In this document: positions 1-7,349 of the stretch, in pieces
Position numbering within the stretch: the stretch's first letter is position 1
How the letters are laid out: each line of letters starts with the position of its first letter
Assembly: GCA_002361775.1 (NCBI GenBank)
Contig: DETV01000079.1
Location: 1 to 14,809, forward strand
Length of the DNA: 14,809 nt
From: Eubacterium sp. UBA3279
GTDB lineage: Bacteria > Bacillota > Clostridia > Lachnospirales > Lachnospiraceae
Direction of reading: 5' to 3'
Translations under genes and position numbers: made by a program
Notes under the pieces: model-generated
Told to the model about the DNA's origin: nothing
Databases searched by the model: none
The model's input: the letters and a program-made list of their open reading frames with translations, nothing else

Positions 1-404
1 CGGACAGAATCGTGGTGGGTGAGATACGGGGAGCGGAAGCGATTGATCTTTTGCAGGCATGGAATACGGGACATAGTGGAAGTCTGGGAACGGCACACGC
101 TAACAGTACACGGGATATGATCAGCAGGGTGGAGACTATGGTACTTATGGGGATGTCATTGCCGCTGGAGGCGATACGCCGCCAAATTGCATCCGGGATC
201 GATCTGATGGTTCATCTGGGAAGAAGAAAGGACAAAACAAGAAAAGTTTTGGAGATTGCAGAAATAGTAGGATATGAAGAAGGAGAGGTGAAGATACAGA
301 CTTTGTTTCGGTGGGACCGGGAACAACAGTGTCTGTGTAAAGTCAATGAGTTATATCATAAAGAAAAAATGGAAAACATGGTTTGGAATGAATCAGAAGA
401 ATGA
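1..404 (+). CDS. tadA: Tad pilus assembly ATPase TadA/CpaF, C-terminal fragment
   Basis: This is the 3' end of a secretion ATPase of the VirB11/TadA (CpaF) family; the 5' part lies outside the window. Reading from base 3, it opens with DRIVVGEIRG followed by AEA, the Walker B strand and following Glu typical of TadA. Next come NTGHSGSLGTAHANS (the His box) and SRVETMVLMGMSLPLEAIRRQI, all diagnostic of CpaF/TadA. The tail with FRWDRE is also usual. In the family this cytoplasmic hexamer hydrolyses ATP to drive Tad pilus extension through TadB/TadC. The GTG at base 12 is internal, not a start. The stop overlaps the beginning of the next gene by up to 59 nt, suggesting translational coupling. 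Family identity is secure; only completeness is unknown. Confidence 0.93.
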   Translation, partial: DRIVVGEIRGAEAIDLLQAWNTGHSGSLGTAHANSTRDMISRVETMVLMGMSLPLEAIRRQIASGIDLMVHLGRRKDKTRKVLEIAEIVGYEEGEVKIQTLFRWDREQQCLCKVNELYHKEKMENMVWNESEE

Positions 405-1164
405 CAGGAGAAAAAGAAAGGGAAAAACAGATTACCGTCAATACTGTTTTTCCGGGAAAGAATGGGTGGAGTGTTGGCTGGAAATTATGGGAATAGCAGT
501 GATAGTCAATTATCTTTGTTATCGTTCCTGGTGGGCTTTTGTGGGAATTCTTCCCGGAAGTTTCTGGTACATAAAGTGGAAAAAGAAACGAAAAGGAGAA
601 AAGAGAAGACAAAACCTCTGTTATCATTTCCGTGATGTTCTTCAGGGACTTCTGACTGCAATACGTGCAGGATATTCTATGGAACACGCGGTACAGGAAT
701 GCAGAAAAGAGCTGGAGCAAATGTATGGAAAAGAAGAGGATCTGGTAAAAGAACTGGTTTATATGGAGCATCAGCTTCAGGTGGGAGTTCCGGTGGAAAA
801 ATTATTTATGGATTTGGGCAAGCGCTCCGGTGTGGAAGATATTCTTAATTTTGGGGAAATCTTTGTTATAGCAAGAAGATCCGGTGGAAATCTGGGAGAA
901 ATTATGGAACAAATGGCCCGGGTATTGGGAGAGAAAATTCGAGTACAAAGGGAAATTGAAGTATGTATTTCCGGTAAACGTATGGAACAGATGATTATGA
1001 GTCTGGTGCCGGGCGGTATGATTCTTTATATCCAACTTACCTCTCAGGGGTTTATGGACGTTTTATATCACAATGTTTTTGGGGTTCTGGTTATGACAGG
1101 ATGTTTGATTCTCTATCTGTTTAGTTTTTGGATGGGACGGAAGATTGTGAGGATTTCTATATGA
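346..1164 (+). CDS. tadB: Tad pilus inner-membrane platform protein TadB (GspF/T2SSF domain)
   Basis: A 272-residue membrane protein of the TadB type. A basic N terminus is followed by two hydrophobic segments (about residues 43-58 and 61-77). A cytoplasmic T2SSF/GspF domain spans about residues 90-200 (FRDVLQGLLTAIRAGYSMEHAV; then ARRSGGNLGEIMEQMA, the typical second helix pair). Two C-terminal membrane segments follow (about 207-222 and 233-252). TadB forms the platform with TadC on which the TadA ATPase acts. The ATG at 346 has no convincing ribosome site and overlaps tadA by 59 nt. The ATG at 388 (MNQKND) would cut the overlap to 17 nt and is a real alternative, since conserved sequence only begins near residue 30. 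The stop overlaps the next start as ATGA. Confidence 0.87.
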   Translation: MSYIIKKKWKTWFGMNQKNDRRKRKGKTDYRQYCFSGKEWVECWLEIMGIAVIVNYLCYRSWWAFVGILPGSFWYIKWKKKRKGEKRRQNLCYHFRDVLQGLLTAIRAGYSMEHAVQECRKELEQMYGKEEDLVKELVYMEHQLQVGVPVEKLFMDLGKRSGVEDILNFGEIFVIARRSGGNLGEIMEQMARVLGEKIRVQREIEVCISGKRMEQMIMSLVPGGMILYIQLTSQGFMDVLYHNVFGVLVMTGCLILYLFSFWMGRKIVRISI

Positions 1165-2516
1165 TCTGGTTGGGAATGTTGGTTTTTGGAGGGTGTGCTG
1201 CGGCATCAATCTGGGCATTGATTTTCTGGAAAAAAGAAAAAGGGAAATATGCCCGGATTCAATGGTTCTTGAAGAAGTGGAAAAAAAATCGGACAATACC
1301 GGAATGGCTTCAGGCACATATGATATTCAGAACATGGATACTGTTATTGGCAGGAAGTGGTTTTCTGGTGGCAGGAGAATTGCTTTATCAGGTAAAGGAA
1401 CAAGGTTTTGTAACTGAATTAAAAAGACCGGAATATGGGAAAGGGAGCGTACAGGAAGAACTTCTTATGGAATGGGAAAAGACAAATGGAAAGAAAGAGA
1501 AGCGGGATATTGTGGTGGAAGTAGAAGAAAAAAAACTAACGGAAGAAGAAAGCTCTGAGATGTTTCAAAAAGTAAAAAAGGAATTGGATGAGAGAATTCT
1601 TGGGATGAATACATCGGCAGATCAGGTAAATTCCCCTTTATACCTGCCGGAAACTGTGGCAGATTTTCCGGTTTCTATTCAGTGGTTTTGCAGTGAGCCG
1701 GACATGGTGGACTGGGAAGGGAAACTGGGAGAGAACATACCGGAAAAAGGGAAACTGGTCTGCCTTACAGCAATACTGACTTTAGAAGAAAAAGAAGAAA
1801 AGTATTTCAAATATGTCAAAATTTATCCCCCGGTAAAAACAGAAGAGGAAGAACTGGAAAGTCTCATAAAAAAGACAAATGAAGAAGATTCTTATTGGGT
1901 AAAACTTCCGGGAACATTTAAAGGGAAAAAAGTAATATGGAAAATGAATCGGAAAAATAGTCTTCTGGGTGTTGCGCTTCTTGTATTTATCTGCCCTGTT
2001 ATTTTACTGGTGAGAGATAAGCAAATTTTTCGTGAAGAAGAAAAAAGAGAAAAACAGCAGATGGTACAGGATTATCCGGAAATATTAAATAAATTAACCT
2101 TACTTATGGGGGCGGGAGTAAATCTCAGAAAAGCTATGGAACGTATCGGTAAAGATTATAAGGATGAAAGAGCAGAGGGAGAAAAACGAAAAGCATATGA
2201 GATGATTCTGGAAATCTGCCAGGAAATGGACAGAGGGGTGTCGGAAAAGAGAGCATATGAGAAATTGGGAGAAAAATGTGGAGTTTTTTATTATAAAACT
2301 TTATCTGCATTGCTGGTACAACATTTACAAAAAGGGAGTAGAGATATGGGACGGATCCTGGAGGAGGAAGCGGGAAAAGCGCAGGAAATCCGGAGACAGC
2401 AGGCACGCATACTGGGAGAACAGGCTTCTGCCAAGCTGCTGATTCCCATGATTATGATGTTGCTGGTGGTATTTATTATTTTGATAGTTCCGGCCTGGAT
2501 TACATTTACCATATAA
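1161..2516 (+). CDS. tadC: TadC-like platform protein with large extracytoplasmic insertion
   Basis: A 451-residue protein whose C-terminal third (about 300-420; QDYPEILNKLTLLMGAGVNL, then the RRQQARILGEQASAKLLIP segment) is a T2SSF domain closed by a membrane helix at 427-449, as in TadC. Further membrane helices lie at about 1-23, 57-74 and 267-284. The basic stretch 24-44 should face the cytoplasm, which places residues 80-265 outside. That loop is highly charged and contains an Ig-like pattern at about 115-224 (LYLPET, then VSIQWFCSEP, DWEGKL and LTAILTL). Start chosen at 1161, not the upstream in-frame ATG at 1128, because 1161 gives the ATGA overlap with tadB and a GTGAGGA ribosome site at 1147-1153. 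Assigned as TadC from the T2SSF fold and gene order; the loop's role is unknown. Confidence 0.85.
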   Translation: MIWLGMLVFGGCAAASIWALIFWKKEKGKYARIQWFLKKWKKNRTIPEWLQAHMIFRTWILLLAGSGFLVAGELLYQVKEQGFVTELKRPEYGKGSVQEELLMEWEKTNGKKEKRDIVVEVEEKKLTEEESSEMFQKVKKELDERILGMNTSADQVNSPLYLPETVADFPVSIQWFCSEPDMVDWEGKLGENIPEKGKLVCLTAILTLEEKEEKYFKYVKIYPPVKTEEEELESLIKKTNEEDSYWVKLPGTFKGKKVIWKMNRKNSLLGVALLVFICPVILLVRDKQIFREEEKREKQQMVQDYPEILNKLTLLMGAGVNLRKAMERIGKDYKDERAEGEKRKAYEMILEICQEMDRGVSEKRAYEKLGEKCGVFYYKTLSALLVQHLQKGSRDMGRILEEEAGKAQEIRRQQARILGEQASAKLLIPMIMMLLVVFIILIVPAWITFTI

Positions 2517-2526
2517 AAGAAAGAGA

Positions 2527-2573
2527 TTTCCGTCAGACTTGTCATTGACAGGGCCGGAAAAAATCGACGGAAA
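2527..2573 (+). promoter_or_regulatory. Inverted repeat in the leader of the pilin gene
   Basis: TTTCCGTC (2527-2534) and GACGGAAA (2566-2573) are perfect 8-bp inverted arms around 31 nt. A small nested palindrome, TGTCATTGACA (2540-2550), lies inside. It sits in the only sizeable gap of the pilus operon, just upstream of the pilin's strong ribosome site. A stem here could act as an mRNA-processing or stability element raising pilin output. There is no U-tract, so it is not a classical terminator. The function is inferred. Confidence 0.4.
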
Positions 2574-2597
2574 ATGTGCTGAAGGGAGGTGATAACA

Positions 2598-2765
2598 ATG
2601 AAACTGTGGAGACGTTTTTTGACGGAAGAAGATGCACTGGGTACAGTGGAACTGATTTTGATTATTGTGGTTTTAATCGGCCTTGTAACAATTTTTAAAA
2701 AACAGTTGGTTAGTCTGGTCAATAACATTCTCTCGAAGATTACAAGTCAAAGTAACCGTATCTAG
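2598..2765 (+). CDS. Flp1-like type IVb pilin (small major pilin candidate)
   Basis: A 55-residue protein not overlapping any neighbour, preceded by a near-ideal ribosome site (GAAGGGAGGTGA, 2581-2592). It has a short basic N terminus (MKLWRRFL), an acidic stretch, then ALGTVELILIIVVLIGLV, and a polar tail from residue 34. This is the layout of Flp1-like pilins of Firmicutes: a class III leader, a conserved Glu (E18) at +5 if cleavage falls after A13, one hydrophobic helix and a very short C-terminal part. It would be the main structural subunit of the fibre, processed by the prepilin peptidase encoded at 5154-5552. Its position between TadC and the pseudopilins fits. Family assignment is by pattern, not search. 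Confidence 0.85.
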   Translation: MKLWRRFLTEEDALGTVELILIIVVLIGLVTIFKKQLVSLVNNILSKITSQSNRI

Positions 2766-2795
2766 TTACGAAATTCCAAAGAAGGAGGGTATCCC

Positions 2796-4253
2796 TTGAA
2801 GAAAAAAGGCAGTGTTACAGTATTTTTCAGTCTGTTTATGGCAGTGTTGCTGATTCTTATTCAGGTTATATTTCATTCTGTGCAGATTGCAGGAGGACGA
2901 GTTCAGGCAGAAACAGGGGTTGAGGAAGGCTTATATTCCATATTTGCCGGGTATCACCGGGAATTATTAAAAAAATACCATGTGTTCTTGCTGGACGGAG
3001 GATATGGAACAGGACAACTGCAGCCTGGTTATATGTACCAGATACTGGAAGAGAGCCTTGCCAAAAGTTGCTTTCCGGGAAAGCTTCTGACGGGTATTCG
3101 TGGGGAAAATTTATGGAAAATTTATAGTAAATCAGGAGCTATTCAAGGATATACTCTGGCAACAGACCAAAATGGTCAGGCATTTAAAATGCAGGCGGTG
3201 GATTATATGAAAGAAACTGTTGGGATTCAAGGGATACAACTTCTGGCAGAAAAAATGAAGGTAGAAAATACGGTTATAAAAAATCAGCAGAAAGAAGGAG
3301 AAAGTATGCAGGCGGAATCGGCGTTGGAAGTTTATGAAAAAGAAAAGGAACAGGCGCAGCAGGAAGAAAATACAGAAGAAACTTTGCTTAAGGAAGATTT
3401 GGTGAATCCGTTGGAGGTGATCGGACAATTGAGAAAGAGAGGGATATTGGCGCTGGTATTGCCGGAAGAGACTTTTGTATCCCAGGGACAGATGAAAAAT
3501 CCGGTTTCAAAGAGAAGGTGTGAGCAGGGGATGGGGACGATTTATTGTAGAGAAAATCCAGATACCTTATGGAATAATCTTGCTTTTCAGGAATATATGA
3601 TGCGTCATTTGACAAGTTATACAGATGGGGGGGAAGAAAGAAATTTATCAAAAGAAATTTCTTATCAACTGGAATATGCGGTAATGGGAAAATCCACAGA
3701 TATGGAAAATCTGAAGGCGGTAGTCACCAGACTCCTTGGTATACGGGAAATGTCTAATTTGGTATTTTTGCTGCAAAATGCTTCCAGACAGATACAGATT
3801 CATGAAATGGCGCTGCTAATATGTTCTTATCTTGGAGTCCCATTTTTAGAAGGGGTGGTGAGTCTGGCTCTTCAGGCAGCATGGGCTTTTGGAGAGAGTG
3901 TATTGGATGTACGACATCTGTTACAGGGAAACGAAGTACCTTTGATCAAAACAGAACAAAGCTGGAATTTATCTTTACAAAATCTGGGACAACTTCCTCA
4001 GATTCTTCAGGAGACCGGGAAGAAACAGGAAGGACTGAATTATGAAGAATATCTGCGGATATTAATTTTTGCAGGAAATATCCAGGAACAGGTGATGCGT
4101 ACGATGGATATTGTGGAGCAGGAAATAAAAAATACGGAGGGAAATAAAAATTTCAGAATGGATTTATGCCTGTCCTATATGAAGACAGAGATGAAAATAA
4201 ATTGCTGCGGACACGATTATTTGATTCAGAGGGAGTATGGATATGAGATGTAA
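2796..4253 (+). CDS. DUF5702 family pilus-locus protein (TadG-like role)
   Basis: A 485-residue protein starting at TTG, chosen because the ribosome site GAAGGAGGG (2781-2789) lies 6 nt upstream and no ATG fits. The N terminus (KKKGSVTVFFSLFMAVLLILIQVIF) is a short basic leader and one membrane helix (about 8-27), similar to a pseudopilin but lacking the Glu of the TVE motif. Then follow RVQAETGVEEGLYSIFAGYHRELLKKYHVFLLD, a charged Glu/Lys/Gln-rich linker at about 150-200, and NPLEVIGQLRKRGILALVLPE, all typical of DUF5702 proteins found in clostridial Tad loci. It probably sits in the membrane with a large outer domain and contributes to pilus assembly or anchoring. The molecular function of DUF5702 is not known. 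Its stop overlaps the next start by 11 or 17 nt. Confidence 0.8.
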   Translation: MKKKGSVTVFFSLFMAVLLILIQVIFHSVQIAGGRVQAETGVEEGLYSIFAGYHRELLKKYHVFLLDGGYGTGQLQPGYMYQILEESLAKSCFPGKLLTGIRGENLWKIYSKSGAIQGYTLATDQNGQAFKMQAVDYMKETVGIQGIQLLAEKMKVENTVIKNQQKEGESMQAESALEVYEKEKEQAQQEENTEETLLKEDLVNPLEVIGQLRKRGILALVLPEETFVSQGQMKNPVSKRRCEQGMGTIYCRENPDTLWNNLAFQEYMMRHLTSYTDGGEERNLSKEISYQLEYAVMGKSTDMENLKAVVTRLLGIREMSNLVFLLQNASRQIQIHEMALLICSYLGVPFLEGVVSLALQAAWAFGESVLDVRHLLQGNEVPLIKTEQSWNLSLQNLGQLPQILQETGKKQEGLNYEEYLRILIFAGNIQEQVMRTMDIVEQEIKNTEGNKNFRMDLCLSYMKTEMKINCCGHDYLIQREYGYEM

Positions 4254-5157
4254 GAAGAGTGTAAAGGAATGCCTTTCGGGAAATAAAAAAATAAAGAAAG
4301 CTCTTCAGGCAGAGAAAACGGATCAATCCCCTTGTAGTTCGTTTTTTGTAAAAACCCGGAAGGTATTCCTTTGGATTCTGCCAGGAGGAAAGATTTGCCG
4401 TAAAGCTTCCCTTACGGTGGAAGCAGCTATGGTACTACCTATATTTATACTGACGGTAAGTACAATTTTGGGTATTTTGGACAGTTACCGAATACAGGCG
4501 CTTATTAAAACATCTTTGCATCAGAGCGCTATGGAATTGGGAATGTATGCATATGGAATGGAACAGGGGATGGGTACACCAGTGGGAAATATTGCTTCAG
4601 CGAGTGTCTGTATGGCTTACGCCAGAAATAAAATGCCGGATTTGGGAGAAAATGTTCAATTGTCATTTATAGAAACCACCTGCAAAAATGGAGAGATTAC
4701 CCTGCGGGTTAAAGGAGAATATCGTCTTCCCGTTACTTTGCTTCCCATACCGGTAATGAAATTTTATAATGAAGCAAAAGTAAACAGTTGGATTGGATGG
4801 GATGCTTCCAGAAAAATATCAGATAGTGAAAAATCAGATATGGATATGGTTTATATAGCAGAAAATGAGAGTGTTTATCACACTTCTCCCTGGTGTACTC
4901 ATATCAATTTATCAATTCATACCGGCTGGGCAGAAAATATGAGAAAACTCAGGAATGAGTATGGAGAAAAATATGTGCCGTGTGAGAAATGCGGCGGCGG
5001 AAAAGAAGCTGGAATTGTATATTATACAGAGACAGGAAATCGTTACCATACATCAGAAAATTGCAGCGGTCTGAAAAGAACAGTACATATAGTGAAAAAA
5101 TCAGAAGTATCACATATACATCAATGTCAAAGATGCAGGGAGAAGAATGAACCATGA
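4243..5157 (+). CDS. TadE-like pseudopilin with duplicated Cys/His (YH-C-CxxC) C-terminal module
   Basis: A 304-residue protein. After a long basic N-terminal part (about 52 residues) comes KASLTVEAAMVLPIFIL, a TadE-type class III leader and membrane helix with the conserved TVE. A pilin-like outer domain follows to about residue 185. The C-terminal third carries two copies of a module: VY then YHTSPWC (212-218) with CEKC (247-250), and VYY then YHTSENC (268-274) with CQRC (295-298). Each has His-x4-Cys and Cys-x2-Cys, a likely metal site. Start 4243 is preferred over the in-frame ATG at 4237 because the GAGGGAG ribosome site (4229-4235) is then 7 nt away. It should be processed by the peptidase encoded next, whose start overlaps its stop (ATGA). 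The role of the module is unknown. Confidence 0.8.
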   Translation: MRCKKSVKECLSGNKKIKKALQAEKTDQSPCSSFFVKTRKVFLWILPGGKICRKASLTVEAAMVLPIFILTVSTILGILDSYRIQALIKTSLHQSAMELGMYAYGMEQGMGTPVGNIASASVCMAYARNKMPDLGENVQLSFIETTCKNGEITLRVKGEYRLPVTLLPIPVMKFYNEAKVNSWIGWDASRKISDSEKSDMDMVYIAENESVYHTSPWCTHINLSIHTGWAENMRKLRNEYGEKYVPCEKCGGGKEAGIVYYTETGNRYHTSENCSGLKRTVHIVKKSEVSHIHQCQRCREKNEP

Positions 5158-5552
5158 AAGTAATGGTTTTTATATATTTGTTAGTGAACAGTTGGACTGA
5201 TTATAAAACCCGTGAGATTGATTTACGATATACGGTTCTCTTTTTTGGAATTTTATTATGGATAGATATATGGAAAGGAGATTTTGCAAAATGGGAAGGG
5301 ATTTTTCCGGGAATATTGCTGGGAGGATTTTCTTTGATCAGCAGAGAAAAAATAGGCTCAGGTGATAGTTGGGTGGTAATGGCAGTTGGATGTGCTGTGG
5401 GCCTGACAGATATTTGGAAATATCTGCTTATTGCATTTGTTATTGTGGCAGGGATAGGACTTTTTTGTGTGCTGTTTAAGAGAAATCAGGAAGAAACATT
5501 GCCGTTTGTACCATTTTTATTGTTGAGCTTTTGTGTGGGAGGAATATTATGA
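5154..5552 (+). CDS. tadV: Prepilin peptidase, TadV/CpaA type (A24 family)
   Basis: A 132-residue polytopic membrane protein, the short peptidase-only form lacking the methyltransferase domain of PilD. It has the two expected catalytic aspartates: D16 in SWTDYKTREI and D71 in the GSGDSW (GxGD) motif. Four or five hydrophobic segments cover most of the rest. It should cleave the leader of the Flp1-like pilin and the TadE-like proteins at the inner face of the membrane. The ATG overlaps the preceding stop (ATGA, 5154-5157), and its own stop overlaps the next start in the same way at 5549-5552. Assignment is firm on motifs and context. Confidence 0.9.
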   Translation: MKVMVFIYLLVNSWTDYKTREIDLRYTVLFFGILLWIDIWKGDFAKWEGIFPGILLGGFSLISREKIGSGDSWVVMAVGCAVGLTDIWKYLLIAFVIVAGIGLFCVLFKRNQEETLPFVPFLLLSFCVGGIL

Positions 5553-5968
5553 AGTGGAAGAAAAAAGGATCCTTGACAGTAGAAGCTTCATTTATTATCA
5601 GTATGTCATTGATTACAGTGGGTCTTATGCTGTCTCTTTGTTTTTTTATTTATCAAAGATGTTGGTATACACAGGCAGCCTGTGAGAGTGTTTTGACAGG
5701 CAGCGCACTGGGAATATGGAAAGGAGAAAGTATTGTAGAACAGACAGAAGAGAAGTGGAAGAGCAGAAAAGAGGAATTTTTCCTGAAACCGGAAAATCTG
5801 ACAGCCAATTGTTCCGGGAATAAAGACAGGGTTTTGCTTGAAATTTCAGGAAAAACTGCAGTGTGGGGAAGAGCTGCTCTTGAATTTTCAAATTCCGTTT
5901 CGCAAAAGGGAATTCGTCCGGTCAGATATATTCGGAAAGTCCAGGCGTTTATGGGCGGAGGAGGATGA
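5549..5968 (+). CDS. TadE-like pseudopilin, second copy
   Basis: A 139-residue protein beginning MKWKKKGSLTVEASFIISMSL: a basic leader, the TVE motif and one membrane helix (about 11-33), followed by a small charged outer domain. It is the second TadE-like protein in the locus, but shares no obvious similarity with the first beyond the leader and lacks the Cys/His tail. Start 5549 is chosen over the in-frame ATG at 5531 because of the GGAGG at 5538-5542 and the ATGA overlap with the peptidase stop. In Tad systems such pseudopilins are processed by TadV and help start the fibre; that role is inferred here. Confidence 0.8.
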   Translation: MKWKKKGSLTVEASFIISMSLITVGLMLSLCFFIYQRCWYTQAACESVLTGSALGIWKGESIVEQTEEKWKSRKEEFFLKPENLTANCSGNKDRVLLEISGKTAVWGRAALEFSNSVSQKGIRPVRYIRKVQAFMGGGG

Positions 5969-5972
5969 AAGA

Positions 5973-7280
5973 ATGGAAATGGAATATAGGAGAAATCTGC
6001 AGCACAGTTATCTTGTGGTACATACAAGGGAGAAAGAAAAAGAATTCTATTCATCAAAGATGATTACAGAAAACAGAATTCCCGGATTACTGGTTTGTGA
6101 AGAAAAAAACATAGATGATGAAATATTGTACTACTATGATCTTACATCCAAAATATCTCTGGCTGACAGATGGGGCGGTGGAAAAGCAGAGGGAGAAGAA
6201 GTGCTTTCCGTGATTTATGCTTTCCTGCGGACAATCGACAATATGGAAGAATATTTACTGTCAACAGATTCTATATATTTGAAATTAGAACAAATATATG
6301 GAGACGCGGATATGGAAGAAATAGAATTTTGTTATATACCGGGAGAAAAATGGGATATGGAGCAACAATTCCGGGAATTGATGGAGGAAATTCTTCCGCT
6401 TTTAGATCATAGAAATCAAAAGGCTGTAGTAACTATTTATGGTATTTATCATTCTGTTGTGCAGGACGGAGTGTCGGCAGAAGGTTTGCGGGAACAGATT
6501 GAAAAATATGGGAAAAAAGAAAAAACAGCAGAAGAAATTTGCCGGGGACAGAATCTGATTTATGAAGATGGGGAATATTCCGGGAGAGAAACAGAACTCG
6601 ATAGTTATGAAAGGAAACAAGAGCAGAAAAAGCATGAGGAAGCATTGGAAGCTTTTTTTCGGGATGAAGAATCTGAAGAAAAGGAAAAAACTCCCGTATG
6701 GATCACATACATTGCATCCGGTATGTTCCTTTACTTTCTTTCCGGATGGTTTGTGTGGAGAAATTTCCCGGAGGGAATATGGATATGGCTGATAACGGGA
6801 GGTGTTGTGGCAGCGGTATTTATTCTGGGGAGTATTATTTACAAAAAAAGAAAAGAAAAAGAAACAGATATAGAAGGAGAAAAGGAAGATATACAAAACT
6901 ATATACAAGGCTGGGAAAGAGAAGAGACTTTTCGGGAAGAAGACAACATGACCAGAATACTGGGAAATAATGGAGGACGGGAAGGTTTCTTTCTGGAAGA
7001 AAAATATCCACGACAGGATAGAAGAATAGTAATTGAAGAAAAAGAAATACAATTTTTAGGTACTCTGACAGAAAAAGCAGATATAATTTTACCTTCCCAG
7101 GCAGTAAGCCGACTTCACGGAAGAATTCGGATGGAAGGAAAGTGTTTTTATCTGAGAGATATGAATTCCCGGAATGGAACCTGGGTTAATGGAAGATTGT
7201 TAGAAGGAGAGCAGGAGGTGAAACTGGAAGAGGGAGATGAAATTCAATTTGCTGATCTGATTTATCGCTTTCGCGGTTAG
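5973..7280 (+). CDS. DUF6382 and FHA domain membrane protein
   Basis: A 435-residue protein. Residues 1 to about 185 resemble DUF6382 (MEYRRNLQHSYLVV, then ILYYYDLTSK), a domain usually found joined to FHA in clostridia. A charged linker leads to two membrane helices (249-272 and 276-292), then a second charged linker and a C-terminal FHA domain (about 360-435) with the canonical SRLHGRI and NSRNGTWVNG motifs, which bind phosphothreonine peptides. Both domains should lie in the cytoplasm. Start 5973 is preferred over the upstream in-frame ATG at 5838 because AGGAGG (5959-5964) sits 8 nt before it and it begins 4 nt after the previous stop. Its place as last gene of the pilus operon suggests Ser/Thr-phosphorylation control of pilus assembly, but no kinase is visible here. 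Confidence 0.85.
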   Translation: MEMEYRRNLQHSYLVVHTREKEKEFYSSKMITENRIPGLLVCEEKNIDDEILYYYDLTSKISLADRWGGGKAEGEEVLSVIYAFLRTIDNMEEYLLSTDSIYLKLEQIYGDADMEEIEFCYIPGEKWDMEQQFRELMEEILPLLDHRNQKAVVTIYGIYHSVVQDGVSAEGLREQIEKYGKKEKTAEEICRGQNLIYEDGEYSGRETELDSYERKQEQKKHEEALEAFFRDEESEEKEKTPVWITYIASGMFLYFLSGWFVWRNFPEGIWIWLITGGVVAAVFILGSIIYKKRKEKETDIEGEKEDIQNYIQGWEREETFREEDNMTRILGNNGGREGFFLEEKYPRQDRRIVIEEKEIQFLGTLTEKADIILPSQAVSRLHGRIRMEGKCFYLRDMNSRNGTWVNGRLLEGEQEVKLEEGDEIQFADLIYRFRG

Positions 7281-7291
7281 GCGGATATCTC

Positions 7292-7320
7292 TTGTAAAGA
7301 GGTTTCAGGTGATTTATAAT
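7292..7320 (+). promoter_or_regulatory. Probable sigma-A promoter of the rhomboid gene
   Basis: TTGTAA (7292-7297) and TATAAT (7315-7320) are separated by 17 nt, immediately upstream of the rhomboid gene. The -10 box is perfect and the -35 box matches 4 of 6 bases. It suggests the rhomboid can be transcribed apart from the pilus operon. The short hairpin ATCTCTT-GTA-AAGAGGT (7287-7303) overlaps the -35 and has no U-tract, so I see no clear terminator for the pilus operon. Confidence 0.5.
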
Positions 7321-7349
7321 AGGAGGAAAGGCAGAAAAGAGGAGAAAAA

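Noticed and set aside
2545..2573. TTGACA as a -35 box of a separate pilin promoter
   Set aside because: The hexamer is perfect, but no acceptable -10 lies 16-18 nt downstream, and the bases form part of a nested palindrome.
5838..5972. N-terminal extension of the DUF6382-FHA protein
   Set aside because: It overlaps the TadE gene by 131 nt, lacks a ribosome site and is unlike the family; the start at 5973 has AGGAGG at good spacing.
6402..7052. A 216-residue open frame on the minus strand inside the DUF6382-FHA gene
   Set aside because: It is Phe/Ser/Tyr-rich and lies opposite a purine-rich coding strand, which leaves the reverse frame open; there is no ribosome site and no recognisable domain. 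Similar reverse frames across the pilus genes were dropped for the same reason.
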